Assembly (NCBI GenBank): GCA_003117195.1
Contig: BDSI01000027.1
Span: forward strand, 928,001 to 992,000
Direction: 5' to 3'
Origin: Eudorina sp. 2006-703-Eu-15
Taxonomy: Eukaryota; Chlorophyta; Chlorophyceae; Chlamydomonadales; Volvocaceae
Length of the DNA stretch: 64,000 nt
Under the pieces are notes generated by a model, which worked only from the letters and a program-made list of their open reading frames with translations, ran no database searches and was not told the origin of the DNA. Both the position numbers and the translations under genes were made by a program. Below are positions 51,215 through 62,456 of the stretch, piece by piece (positions within the stretch are counted from its first letter, which is position 1; every line of letters starts with the position of its first letter).

Positions 51215-54200
51215 ATGAAGCGAGAAGCTGCGGCGATAATAAGTCGCCATCCTTTTCTGATAGAGCCTGTGGAATCATTGCATCAACTATCAGATGAAGG
51301 CGCTGCACGCGCAGAGGATGATCCAGAGCTTGCGCCGGGACACGACTGCTGCGCTGTCTGTGCCGGGCTAGCAGACCGTCCTGTAACGTGCCCCAGGTGC
51401 CAGAGTGGTACGATAGGGTTAACTTTTGCAAAGGGCACAGGGATGGTTTACAAGTAGGCCAGAGGGGAATTGCGGTTAAGAGGTTTGTCGCACAGCTCCG
51501 GTACCGTGTCCTGGAACAAGATTATTCACGTAACCCGCACCACCCCCAATCACCCACTCTGACGTATTTTTAGTGTTTCTGTGCTCCTAGCATGTGGCTC
51601 ATAGCATGCGGGTGCGGGTCACCATTTGAGCAGCGCACCAAACGTTGATTAAGTACCTTGTGAGTCTCTACGCTGTGGGTCCCGTTGGACTTCAAAAGCG
51701 CCCCGTGCACTTGCCCTTTCATCTGCTCCCCTCATAGCCTGCGCCCCGCACCGCTCCAGTTGGGCCATTAGTCGTCGTTGGCATGTGTGCTTGGGTTCGT
51801 TTTTGTTTGATTCGCGCACCAGTCGCATCAGTCGTATTTCATTCGGTTACCTCAGGTTATCCGTCCAGCGCCGTCTCGAGCGTCCTGACGCCGTAACGCC
51901 TGTAATAGGACCCGATGGTTGTGATGTGTACGTGCAGTTCAATACTGCAGCCAGCATCATCAGATGGAGGATGCCCAGGTCCATGCAGCGGTCTGCGACG
52001 CCCTGGGGTGGATGCAGCGTGCCGACTGCCTGCTGGCGGGCCAACAACTGGAGGCTGGCCCCGATGAGACAGAGGCGGCAGATACCTCAGCGGGTCCCAC
52101 CAAGCCGCAAGGAGGCTCGCGTAAAGATGACATGGACGGGTTCCAGATGCCCCCGCGCAATAGTGTTGGGTGGCAGTACGTCTCACCGCCCAAATTCTTG
52201 TCCGTGTACCCACAAGAGCAGTCAGCTTCGGAAGAAGCAGGGCCATCACGCAAGCGGTGGGTGTTCTTGCGGGTACATACAAAAGTCAGGTCGGCACCTT
52301 GGATATGCGCCAATGAGCGCATCTTTCCGCGTCGTCGTCCATTGCCGTGTGCGGAGGCGAAGTTGGAGGGCATGGCGAAAACATTGTACGAGGTGAACCC
52401 AGGTCGCAATCATCGTCGTGTTTCCCAACCAACGCTTAACTCCAAAGCCTTGAGCAGTGGAACCGGTTTGGCCTAACCCTAAGGCCGTTCATCGCAGGGC
52501 GCGCAACGCCGTAGCTTCGCAGCGAGATGCCAGTCAGGACACGCTGGTGGAATCGGGCCCCGAGCAGGCCGAGGACGACGCCCACTTGCAGCTGGCCGCA
52601 GAGCTGGCAGAGCACACTGCGGTCCTCACGTACGCATACACTGCAGCACACGCCCTCCAAAGCTCGCCGGCAGCTCGCGCTGCTGTAGCGAGGGCTGAGG
52701 CGGAGCAGCGGCCTTTCGAGCTGCTGGTGCTGGGAGCTGCGGAAGATGCTGAGCTGGCGAATTTAGCGTCTTGGCAGGTGGGCATCATGCCGTACTGCGT
52801 TTGTGCCTATGCTTGTCGCTCTGGTGCATCCCTTTCTTACAGGTCAGCCTACGTTACCATTCGCATACAAGTAGCAGGGCGTGTTTATTTGTGCGGGACA
52901 ACATGCTTTGTCGGATCGGACGCATCATTCGTCGGCGCACGCTTTTCGTTTGCCGCCAGGTCATCGCCAGCGCTGTTGGCCTGGACGTCCGGATTAGGTT
53001 TGTGGGCCCCGAGGTTCCGGATGAGCTCGCGGACACCGTGAAGCATCTGGGCCGCGTGGAAATGCACTTTATTCAGGTGCGTCGTTGCATGTGCGGACTT
53101 GCAATCTTGTGTGAGACAGCCCGTGTCCTACCTGATTGTCGTTGTGTTGTCACCTGGTCGCGGCTGTTGAGCAGCGAACTGCGCGGCGGTGCGGGCGCAC
53201 GTGTGCAAGGGTAGCTGGTTTGCGCGGGTATCATCACGCCCGCGACGCGTTTATTGGTTGCTGCCACACACTAAGTTTGCTTGAGGACAATTTCCATCCC
53301 AGGCGGGTTGGTGTGCACGTAATCTAATCCACAATAAACCACTACATCCGGCGTATGAACAGCACAGCCACAGCAACCATCTGGTCCGAATGAAGACGTC
53401 CTTCCCTTTACACCGCAGGGCATTTACAACGCTGACACTGTCAACCAGCAGGGTGCGGGTGGGGGCAGAGCTCCGGACGTTTTTTTCGCTTTCAATCCAG
53501 GCTTTACATGCCCTGATTACGAGTGGTCTGACACCGTCAAGGCCCTGGCGCGGTGAGCTGTCGAAGACATCGGGCTTGGTCCAACTAGGAGCGTCTGGAG
53601 ATGCATGCTGCTGTCGTATTACGTTACCTTGGTTGGACTCTTGGCCTCTTGGATTGCGTGCGCGTGAAATGGCCCCAGAGAGCTAGGGTGAGATGTGTTA
53701 GCGAAGAGTTATAAAAGTCTAAGGTAAATCAGCTTAACATCCACCGTTCATTGGCAACTCTGTATGGATTAACGCTTCAAGTTGATGGGGCCCATTGTTG
53801 ATGAGATCTGCAGTGGTGTATTATGAATATCTTCCGGTGTGCAAGGCCCGTGGTGGGTTAAAGATATGGCCCCACTGGCACCGTCGGTGCCGCGGTGCAG
53901 GGCGGCGCGCTCCGGACCAAGCGTGGCTTCCGGCGGAGGGCGAGCCTCCGGATCCGCGCCCAAACCATGTCTGGTTACCGCGACTAACACCAAAATGGAG
54001 GCGCAAATGGAGGCGGAGTGGCTGGCAGAGTACGGCTGGCACGCGGAGGCTTCGGTCGGCTCGAACCCGTACACATCGCTCAAGCTGATCCAGAGCGGCA
54101 CGTTGGCCAATGATCTGTACCGCAAGAACGCCTGGCTGATAATCTATGTGCAGCGCGATGAGCCGTCGAGGGCAGCGCGCGGGGCTCGAGGAGGCAGGCG

Positions 54201-54288
54201 CAGCGTCAAAGCAGCTGCAAAGCGGGCAGCGAAGGCGCTCTACAACACCATGTTTGTCCCTGTCGCGCGGTTGCTGCGTAAGCGCTGA
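51215..54288 (+). CDS. MYND-type zinc-finger protein, MSS51-like C-terminus
   Basis: Exons 51215-51407, 51938-52256, 52498-52777, 52960-53076, 53419-53552 and 53901-54288 join in phase into 476 residues. Joining exons 1 and 2 across a 530-bp intron completes a MYND finger: CCAVCAGLADRPVTCPRCQS followed by VQYCSQHHQMEDAQVHAAVC. The usual Cys of the CxxxCQ element is His (CSQHHQ), and the usual DW is DA. The middle is Gln/Ala/Glu-rich. The C-terminal half, with VRIRFVGPEVPDELAD, DVFFAFNPGFTCPDYEW and LVTATNTKMEAQMEAEWL, recalls the C-terminal domain of MSS51/ZMYND proteins. The protein ends with a basic tail (RRSVKAAAKRAAKAL). MYND fingers usually mediate protein contacts. The molecular role is unknown, and the MSS51 comparison is from memory of the pattern. 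Confidence 0.76.
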
Positions 54289-54723
54289 GCGAGAGACGGT
54301 CCGCTTGCCTTACGCGTTACTACGTGCGGCACTGCGTACATGTTGGTGAGCCCGCTGATCAGCAAATGCTTCAGTAAGAATTTGAAGTACGAATTTTGAA
54401 CGCGTTGGTCGCTTACATGCCGGGTTCTGTGTCAATGTGTCAGCGCCAGTGGACGTCCAACCGTACTCTGGCATAGACCCCGGGCGGACCGGGAACACTG
54501 ACCTTCCGCGCAGGGCAGTGACACCCGCGGTATCATAGGCACGTACGCTGCAATAGGCTAACCAAATGCAAGGCGCTGGAATGTTGACGGCGTTGTGTCA
54601 TAGCTAGCGGCAGCTGCCCCAGCGAGCCCTGCTCTAAATCCGACAGGTCAGACTGGAGTGCTCACAAGTAGGACTTTGTGCTACAGCTCGGATTGCCCCA
54701 TAGCGGACGGATTTAAATCAGAT
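54289..54723. other. Gap after the MYND gene
   Basis: This 435-bp gap lies between the MYND gene stop and the complete repeat copy. It should hold the 3' untranslated region. I see no gene or structured element in it. Confidence 0.4.
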
Positions 54724-55054
54724 TGAATGAATGAACGTTACAGCGGACCCCCACAAGGGATCAACGGTGTATACGGTGTATACCAGGGCAAGCCCCAGCA
54801 GGCCCCACCGGCAAGGCGGTAAGACACCACACATCAACGCCGCGGATCATATTGTTATGGACGTGTTTGCATGTCGTCCTGGCGCGCTGGTAACCTGGTG
54901 TAGTGGCTGGTATGGCTGCGTGACCCCCCCGCGGGTGATGGAGGATGGGTAGGCAGTCCTTGGTAGGGGTTGATGAGACGAGACACCTACGAGCTATCTG
55001 GGCCCGTTGGAACACCCGGTCGGGATACGGGTCCACCTTGTAACGGTTACATTA
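54724..55054 (+). mobile_element. Complete copy of a non-autonomous repeat with related inverted ends
   Basis: The left (X) end reads (TGAA)2 then CGTTACAGCGGACCC; the right (Y) end reads GGGTCCACCTTGTAACGGTT then ACATTA. The reverse complement of the Y end, AACCGTTACAAGGTGGACCC, aligns with the X end GAACGTTACAGCGGACCC, so the element has imperfect terminal inverted repeats of about 20 bp. The interior (about 290 bp) has no open frame for a transposase. A target-site duplication is not clear. It behaves like a MITE or foldback-type element moved in trans. The variable TGAA run at the X end could instead suggest a SINE-like tail. Partial copies lie at 13635, 20403, 36623, 56842 and 57780. Confidence 0.7.
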
Positions 55055-56064
55055 TGTCGTTTGTATGACGTGGGAGACCCTTGCCGCAGCCGGTGTGGTT
55101 GCTGATGCCTCCCCCGGGGGACAATGGGCAGTTCACACAGAAAGTTGAGCGACATGTGCACCGGCTCATTGGCGCTCTAAACTGTTCAGAATACGCAATT
55201 GTTGTTTTTGAGCGGTTGTGATGCCGACGAGCCATGTGGACTTGTTTTTGTCGTGTGGGCGGCAGTTGGCAACTGCATGGCGCTCAGGTGTGCTGATGTA
55301 CGGGAGTTCCACATCGTGTACCCTTGGATGGGTATGCGGATGTACGGGTGCTCGTGTCGGGGCCTAGGAGTCGGGTGGCGAGGATTCGGCGGGACACCTA
55401 CCGAAGCGTACCACTGCGTGCGGTGTCCAGTGGTTGCCGCAGTTGTCCAGCGGCTGGACTTCACAATCGCCGCCGGCTTTCCTTTTCAGCCCGGCCGCAG
55501 CTGCGACCGGAAATAGGACACGGCCATACGGTTGCAGCGGGCGACACAGTTGATGGGCAGACGGTAGGGATCCGTGCGCACCGTAATGCGGGGAAGGTGA
55601 GGGCTCCGTGAGGGCGTCACGAGGTGGCAACAGACTACAGTCTCCACCGGGCATGATAACTGCACGGGAGGGCCAAGGATATTGCGGTGAGCCCCGTGGC
55701 TAGGCCTGCACATCAGGCGCTGCGGCAAGGCAGACAACCACGAGGTGGTACGGCCGTAATGGGAGAAACTGCGGGTCTTCATGAGGAGAAACCCACGACG
55801 CATGTCATGGAGATGCCGTCCCGCCGACAACCCTTACGAAATTCAAGAGTCGATACGAAAGTGAATTTGACGACGATATGGCGGTTCGGCAAAGTGTTCA
55901 GTCGTACTACTTCGGCATGTAGCACTGCCGTACATCCTTAGACTTTTCTTGTTCGTCGTCCTGTCCAGGTGTTAACAAATGCCTCTGCTGGAAAACTCGT
56001 AATTTATCTGGCGTTGTAGACACCTAAGGTTTTCAGGCGAACTCCAGGGCGCCGGATTATTTAC
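55055..56064. other. Gap before the calmodulin-like gene
   Basis: About 1 kb without a supportable gene. An open frame at 55199-55516 and others on both strands lack splice sites in phase and resemble no family I know. The last part must contain the promoter of the EF-hand gene. Confidence 0.4.
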
Positions 56065-58349
56065 ATGGAGCTGGGACGAGATAAGGAAAGGGATGATGAG
56101 AGGGAGTTTGACAAATGGAAGAAAGATTTCACGCAGATACCGGAGGTGCGAACCTTCATTGACCATACGCTGCAAGTAGAGCGAGCGACCAGCATACGAT
56201 GACAGCTCTATTTTTCAATTATCTTTCCAGATCATCCTAAGAGAGTACTGGGAGGCGTTCAAGTAGGGTTTGCTTCGAGCCTGCACCTTCATCTACATGC
56301 CGAAGACCTGACATGAGTTGGTACTTTCATCTTTGTAGGCTCTTCGACAAAGATGGCAACAGTGAGGCTATAGGACATTGAATCCATGTCCAAATGCGAC
56401 GGTCCTAGCAGGTCTCTTCGTTGACTGAATGGCTGGCGTGCGCGCAGACATGGTCATCAAGGAGGAGATTGCCACAGTGATGCGGGGGCTTGGGCAGACC
56501 CCCACAGAAGAGGAGCTGTGCCAAATGATTACGGAAGTGGACAAAGATGGTGAGGCCGGCCGGGTGACAGCGTGGGTTTCAAGAGAATTTCTGCATGGGT
56601 GTTGCTGGCCTTGGCGCCTTGAGTCTCGTTAATATTACTGCGTTCAGGAAGCGGGTACGTTGACTTCGGCGAGTTTGTGGGGCTCATGACCAAGCAACCA
56701 TCGCCTGTGGACCCCGAGGAAGACCTGCGGAAAGCCTTCCGGATGTAAGCGGCCTGCCAAACGGTGTAGGTATATTCCGCTAGGCATGGCACATGGGCGT
56801 TCGGGTTCTTGCCTTACTTGTTCATGCCATCAAGCAAACCTTTAATGCAACCGTTACAAGGTGGACCCTTAGTCCCGATCGGACGTGCCAACGGGCCCAG
56901 ATAGCTCGTATGCGCTTAATCACATCAACCTCTACCAAGGACTGCGCACCCATCCACCACCACCCGGGGGGGGTCATGCAGCAATACCGGCCAACACACC
57001 ACTTTTACTAATGACGCGGCTGTGCGCTGCCACGCGTGAGAGACGATCATCTCAGACACAACTTCATGGGCGCAATCTTCATCTAATATTGCTCGCAACC
57101 GCATTGCAATTCTCGCAACCGCACTGCAATCCTGGTCATTCCTGAGCATAAAGCTTAGCGACATTGGGGAGCAATTGTCCGTATATCATTGTGCTCATTA
57201 CAGGTTTGATCGCGACGGCAATGGCCAGATCAACGCGGCGGAGGTAAGGGATGGCTCCCCTAAGTGGGGGCCATTAGGTTCATGCGACGCAGAGTAAACG
57301 ATAACGGGCTGACATTCAATGTGCAGCTCAAACACATCATGACCAACATCGGCGAGACTCTGACCGAAGAGCAGGTATGCCGTACGGGTTGTTTGCCCTG
57401 CTGTACGTCCGCATGTGTGAAATGGATGGTCCGCACCGGCGGTGCGTTCACGATGCCCTGGGAACATAGAATGAAGCCAGCTGTAAATCGCTGACGTAGA
57501 AAAGGATTCGCTGTCGCATAATCTCGTTTGTGTATACACGCAGCCTATGCCATCTACCGCAGTTGCGTTTCATCTTTGGTTCTGCCTGCTCTCGGTTCGT
57601 TTGGCCACTTGCGGCGCACGCACATAACAAAACGGTGGTTACAACAGTGTCTTGCTCTTGCTCCTGCTGTTGTGGTTTGTCGTGGCATCAGGTCGACGAC
57701 ATGATCCAAGAGGCGGACATCGATCAGGACGGCATGGTGAGTGGATGTTTGCTTCACTTGCTTGGGTACGGCGATACAGTAACCTGATGTGTTGGCTGGT
57801 ATAGCTGCATGACACCATATCCCTCGGGTGGTGGTGGTTGGGTTGATGGTATGGAGCGCCTACGAAGCTATCTATGCCCGTTGGATCGCCCGGTCGGGAC
57901 TAAGGGTCCGACTTGTAACGGTTACCTTACGATAGGACTTTCATGGCCTTCTCACACAATGGTGCGGCCCGCTGGGGCTTGCCCTGATATACACCGTTGA
58001 TCCCTTTTCGGGGTCCGCTGTAACGTTCATTCTTTCACAATGTGACCGGTACCTTGCTCCTCGCAGATCAACTACGAGGTGCGGACGAATGTCGGTTCCG
58101 TGTTCAACCGTTCAGACGGTGTACAGCGAGGGGACCCGGTGACTAGACACTGCCGACGCAGTAAAGCTAATGGTTTGTCGGTGGCAGGCTGGCGCAGCCT
58201 CTACATGAACCTCCTTGCACTACGAAGAACAGCATCGTCAATTGCTCCAATCCTGAACTATCATACTCGCACCTCGCACAGTCCCTCGCAACCCACAAGT
58301 ACGGCCCTGCGCTCCGCAGGAATTCATCCGCATCATGGCGACGAAATAA
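56065..58349 (+). CDS. Calmodulin-like protein with four EF-hands
   Basis: A calcium sensor. Ten small exons, 56065-56145, 56231-56262, 56339-56361, 56448-56549, 56648-56744, 57204-57243, 57327-57374, 57692-57736, 58067-58078 and 58320-58349, join in phase into 169 residues. A charged N-terminal extension (RDKERDDEREFDKWKKD) precedes four EF loops: DKDGNNMVIKEE, DKDGSGYVDFGE, DRDGNGQINAAE and DIDQDGMINYEE. Loops 2-4 keep the Asp/Asn/Gly/Glu ligands; loop 1 is less regular. Helix text such as RKAFRMFDRDGNG and LKHIMTNIGETLTEEQVDDM is calmodulin type rather than centrin type. The chain ends MATK. Exons of 23, 32, 12 and 30 bp make this gene easy to mis-annotate. Introns 6 and 8 carry copies of the dispersed repeat. 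Confidence 0.9.
56842..57000 (-). repeat. Y half of the dispersed repeat in intron 6 of the EF-hand gene
   Basis: Starting with TAATGCAACCGTTACAAGGT and running to GGCCAACACACC, this is the reverse complement of the Y half seen at 54895-55054 and 57780-57929. It is about 159 bp and lacks the X half. The inner end is similar in all three copies, around GGCTGGTATxGCTGC. Confidence 0.75.
57780..58034 (+). mobile_element. Rearranged repeat: Y half followed by inverted X half, in intron 8 of the EF-hand gene
   Basis: Bases 57780-57929 match the Y half in plus orientation, ending TTGTAACGGTTACCTTA. After about 30 bp of other sequence, 57963-58034 match the reverse complement of the X half (GCTGGGGCTTGCCCTGATAT to CGTTCATTC). 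In the complete copy at 54724 the halves have the opposite relation, so Y is flipped relative to X here. Either two half elements inserted side by side or the element inverted internally. Confidence 0.7.
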
Positions 58350-58959
58350 CGGGCCTTGACAGACGATGGAACTGGTTTTTGAGCTGCTGACTTGGACTGA
58401 AGGTTGAAGAGTTGTCGTCAAGGTCCTCTGTGTATTCATAGTTCACGTGCGCATCTGACATGGCGGGATAGTTGACCTTATTCTTCTCATGTGATTGTAC
58501 GTACGTGTTAATATGAGGACAGCCCATCTGAGTTTCGGTGTGCTTCCACATTGTGCTTGAGACTCCAGGTCCAAGGCGAAACGGCGACGTGATGTTCGAA
58601 GGGTGGGATACCGCGGGTGGGTCGGTGGGTGATGGGTCATGGAAAATTCCGCGGGAGAATGCCGCGTCACGAACGTTCAACATGTCACGTTCATCGTGGA
58701 CGAAAAGCAATATAACGCGTTGTTATTTCGCCTGTTGATTTTCTTCCATCTCTCGAGGTCTCAACCTTCGACACATAACCATGTCCATTCGTCGCCAGGC
58801 GCAGCGGCACCTGGACCAAGCCAGCCCCTGTCATCAACAGGTCTAACAGCCATGTCCTGTATCCCAAGGCAGACCTTCAACGCTCGCATGTCAGCACATG
58901 GTAACTCCTGTCTATCAGTCACATGGCGTCTTTCCTCGCTGAACCCACACGCCACCATG
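58350..58959. other. Gap between convergent EF-hand and PRP38B genes
   Basis: A 610-bp gap that should hold both 3' untranslated regions. Open frames on both strands are shadows or unsupported. No repeat or RNA gene is seen. Confidence 0.4.
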
Positions 58960-60846
58960 TCATCGTCCGTCCCCACGGCGATCTCGTGCCGCAGACTCCC
59001 GGAAAACATCGCGAGCATCACGGCCGCCATCCCGGCGATCCCTGCTCCGGCTTCGGCTGCGGCTGCTGCGCCGGGAGTCCTTGCGGTCATACCGGTCGTC
59101 ATAGGATCGGCCGCGCCCCTTGTCCCTGTCCCGGTCGTAGTCCTTGTCATGACCACGGTCACTGCGGTCACGGCCTCGGTCCCGATCGCGTACGTCGCGT
59201 GCGTCGCGCTGGTTCCTGCTGTCCCGGTTGTAGCTCCTGTCCCGCCAATCTGAGCCGCCATCCCGGCGATCCCGATCACCGTCCCGATCACGATCCGGGT
59301 CTCGCCGAGCCGGCGGCGCCTCACGGCGATCCCGGTCCCGTGGCGGATCCGGAGATGCTGATCCGCGAGCCCTGCCGCCAGCGCCGGATCCTCCGCCGGC
59401 ATTTTCACGCATGGTAGCCGACGGATCACGCCCCCGGCCCTCTTCGCGCGCTCCAGACCGGTTGGGCGCCCGTTGTCCAAACGCGACGGACAGGGACGCT
59501 TTGACGGAGGCCGGGCGACGGTTGCCAGCATCGTCAACGCCGCGGCGGTCAGCACCGCCTGCGCCGCCGTTGCCCTTTGCGGTGGTCGGCAGGTTGCGTG
59601 CCTTCAGCTCATCGTTAATGGAGTCCTGGGCCGGCTTCGGGATCCGCGGGAAAATGGTCTCGAAGTAATACTGCAGGAAGAGAAAGCAAACCATTCGAAA
59701 ACGTGTCAGGACGCTGTCGAAAATGGAGGTGCCATAAGAAAGTGGCATATGGCTTGAGTTGCAGCACCCAACATGTTCTTTGTACACACATGGTCCACAG
59801 CAGGTACTACAGAAGGCATCTACAATGAGGATAAGGGGCGATTATAAGTGGTGGCAACTTTGCAAATCGCAGTGACCCGCACACCGCACCCTACCGACGG
59901 CAGGGGTGTTCGACACGTCGTAGTGTGGGAATCCTCCGGACGTCGTGTTGTTGGGTCGCTGCCAGTGCATCAAGCTGAGCCAGCTATCCGTTGCTGACCC
60001 CGACGCCTTCCCTGTGCATGGCACCACACTAGGGGCGCAGGACCAACAGCTCAGTCTGGGAGCAGCCGCTCCCCATGTTTAGTTGATCCTACCTGAGAGA
60101 GCAGCAGGTCCCGGACGTAGTCGCCCATCGTCACCTCCTTTTGCTCCGGCCCGCTTGGGGCGAACATCTGCGAGTCGCAGAACACCGAAAGACAGATTGT
60201 CATGTTGTCACCGGGAAGGCATATCCCTCGTCCACAGCCTTTGCTATGACTCTCCATTTGGTGACTTCCGATAAAAGTAGGCAGCAAGCGACAGGACCAG
60301 CACACCTCACCTCCTGATCCTTGACGTACGGTGCGCACCAGCTCCAGAGAGTCTTGGGGTCCGCCACGTAGCGCAGGTACAGGAAGCCGACCTGCATAGG
60401 GTTCGGACACCAGGCGAAAGGCTTGGTAAGGCATCTCCTGCAGACACACATCCCCAGAATCCTTTTGAACCCATGGCAGCCACATCGTTCAACCGTTGGT
60501 CGTCCACGTACGATTCGCGTATCCCCGACAACGGGACAGAGGTTGTGGCCTCCCATCTTACCGCGCGAATGTACGGGGAGTCTCGGTGGTCAAGCATATC
60601 CTTAATCTGCTTCGGGTTCAGCTTAAGGGTGAAGAGCCGGTGCAGAAGGCAGAACGCCGAAGAAGCACCCCTCGCATTGCCGCTCATCCATGGCTCAACG
60701 TGATCAACGTTTTCGTAAATCTCGTCAACAATGTCCGACCAGTTGTTCAAAGTTGAGCAAGTCTGTCGATAGTAATCAGATCCCAAAATGTTTTGACGGA
60801 GGACATTTTCCAAATTGTATGTTGTTGTTGAACCGTAAATCTCCAT
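58960..60846 (-). CDS. PRP38B: Pre-mRNA splicing factor PRP38B with RS/RD tail
   Basis: PRP38 proteins join the pre-catalytic spliceosome (B complex). Four minus-strand exons, 60846-60562, 60391-60311, 60167-60093 and 59670-58960, join into 383 residues. The start MEIYGSTTTYNLENVLRQNI is the plant PRP38B N-terminus. Then come VEPWMSGNARGASSAFCLL, LDHRDSPYIRAVGFLYLRYV (joined over an intron), DPKTLWSWCAPYVKD, MGDYVRDLLLSQYYFETIFP and RIPKP. The last 190 residues are very rich in Arg, Asp and Ser, as RDRD/RSRSRSR blocks, typical of splicing-factor tails. Family length is normal. The downstream neighbour is convergent. Confidence 0.94.
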
Positions 60847-61559
60847 AGGTATTAATGACCTACTGATGTGGCAAAGCTGGTTGAAACCTAGCCCAACGCC
60901 GCCCTGCTCGCTAATCAGATCATCACCAATACAAAGGCAAATCCGCAACCTACGGTTGAAGTTATATATGAATGCCAAGGTTTTGTTGCACGCGATGCAC
61001 GATTTGATTCGATAGCTCTTAACACCACATCAGACAACTGATGTACAAAATGCTGGCATGAATAATTTGCATATGTGATATCAGCATAAAAGAGATTGTA
61101 ACACGTTAAGTCTAGACGCACAGACCTGTCATGGAAATTCGTCTGGTCCGCCGTACACACACGCATAACAACTTTTTGGAAACACTTCCGTAACTGTTAC
61201 ATTCGTAACTTGCTATCGCCTTCGCCTCAATCAATTCATGTTGCTGCGTGGTTGGAGCTGCTCTCCTGTTTGGTTCGCTGTGTGGGTACAGTTTCGGTGC
61301 ACACAAATCATACCAAATACTTGAGGCTATCGCTCAAATTTCGCTGGAGCTCGACCATGTGGGCTGCACAATCAGCACCTGAGAGGGGCGTCAGCCCAAT
61401 GTTTATTATCGGTTTGGTAAGTTCAGTGATACAGGAGTCTAGCACTGTATAAAGCGTCCTGTTGCCAGCATTGGGCTTTGGTCTACTTTGAAGTCATCCC
61501 TGCAATGAATTTGTAATGAGCGGGGTTTTCCGTACCTGCAGCTGCTACTGCTCTTCTTC
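60847..61559. promoter_or_regulatory. Divergent region between PRP38B and the small coiled-coil gene
   Basis: A 713-bp AT-rich gap upstream of both divergent genes. It should contain both promoters and leaders, possibly with leader exons for the small gene. No motif can be assigned. Confidence 0.45.
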
Positions 61560-62154
61560 ATGAGTGCTGACATGTCTTCATGGGGGGCAAGCAACTCCAC
61601 AGGAGCACAGCAAGTGCGTTTGGGGCAGCCGGATGGTCATGCTCGAGCCCAGGAAGTTCGGGACAAGGTACGACAGCGTCAGAGCGTGTGAACGTCACAA
61701 CAGATTTTTAACCGCTCACCCTCCGCACCACTCGCGCTTACGGCTCACATACCGCTCGTGCGTGTGCCCCTCGACAGTTATTGTACGAGCTATCGGTGTC
61801 GAATGAGCGTCTGGAGGTAATTGTGCGTTCGACTCTCCTTGCATAATGGCCCTGGATTTGGTGCGGTTTCCCAAACACAGGCGCAGCGCATGACCAACAG
61901 GCAATCGCTGCCCTGTTTAGACTAACAGGGAGGTTTCTTCAACTATTTTTGTCGTGCAGAAGGAGAACCGCCAGTTGCACCAAAAACTATTGGTTCTTCG
62001 CGGATTGCTTCGAGCTTGCCGCGGAAACATGACAGCTGGCAGCACGTCCGAGCTGGCGCAGATGGCACAAGCGGAGCTGGCTTTAGCAACGGGGGATGCA
62101 GCGCAGACTTCAAGTCGAAGCGGGCAAAATAACGAAGGGTCAGCCATCAAGTAG
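61560..62154 (+). CDS. Small unrecognised coiled-coil protein (113 residues)
   Basis: Three exons, 61560-61667, 61778-61816 and 61960-62154 (TAG), join in phase into 113 residues. The N-terminus is Ser/Gly/Gln-rich. Across the two junctions a continuous helix with leucine heptads appears: RDKLLYELSVSNERLEKENR, then QLHQKLLVLRGLLRA. The tail is Ala/Glu/Ser-rich and polar. All three exons contribute to one coiled coil, which supports the model. I do not recognise the family. An upstream exon is possible, because other in-frame ATGs lie nearby (Met5 is an alternative start). It is convergent with NDUFS6. Confidence 0.62.
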
Positions 62155-62456
62155 AACGTGCCTGTTACATTCACTACTGTAAGATATGGAGCCGTGTGGA
62201 TATTAGGTGCGCGCCTTGACACGGCTGTAGGCGCGGACTCCAATGAATGTGGCGAAGCGACGCGTGCACTGGGCCGATGAAGTCGTTTATACTGAATTCA
62301 TCGTGCATCGACGGCTGCATGGAGGGGGATCAGGCGCGGACGCAAATGCCCAGAACCATAAATTTGTGCACGCTAGCACAGTTCATCTTGGCCGTGTTTG
62401 GCCAGGGTCCATGCTGCAATCGCGGCCCTGTCCATAAGCCACAGCTTCGCAGGCGA
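62155..62456. terminator. Shared 3' region with opposed poly(A) signals
   Basis: Between the stops of the small coiled-coil gene (+) and NDUFS6 (-). TGTAA at 62178-62182 could end the plus-strand transcript, and TTACA at 62165-62169 is TGTAA on the minus strand. If both are used the two transcripts overlap at their 3' ends. TGTAA is the usual poly(A) motif of volvocine algae; use here is inferred. Confidence 0.45.

Noticed and set aside
55199..55516. Cys/Gly-rich open frame of 105 codons
   Set aside because: No acceptor or donor linking it to another exon and no recognisable motif.
58761..59555. Minus-strand frame with repeated Thr/Gly dipeptides overlapping the PRP38B tail
   Set aside because: It is the frame-shifted reading of the Arg/Asp repeat region of PRP38B.
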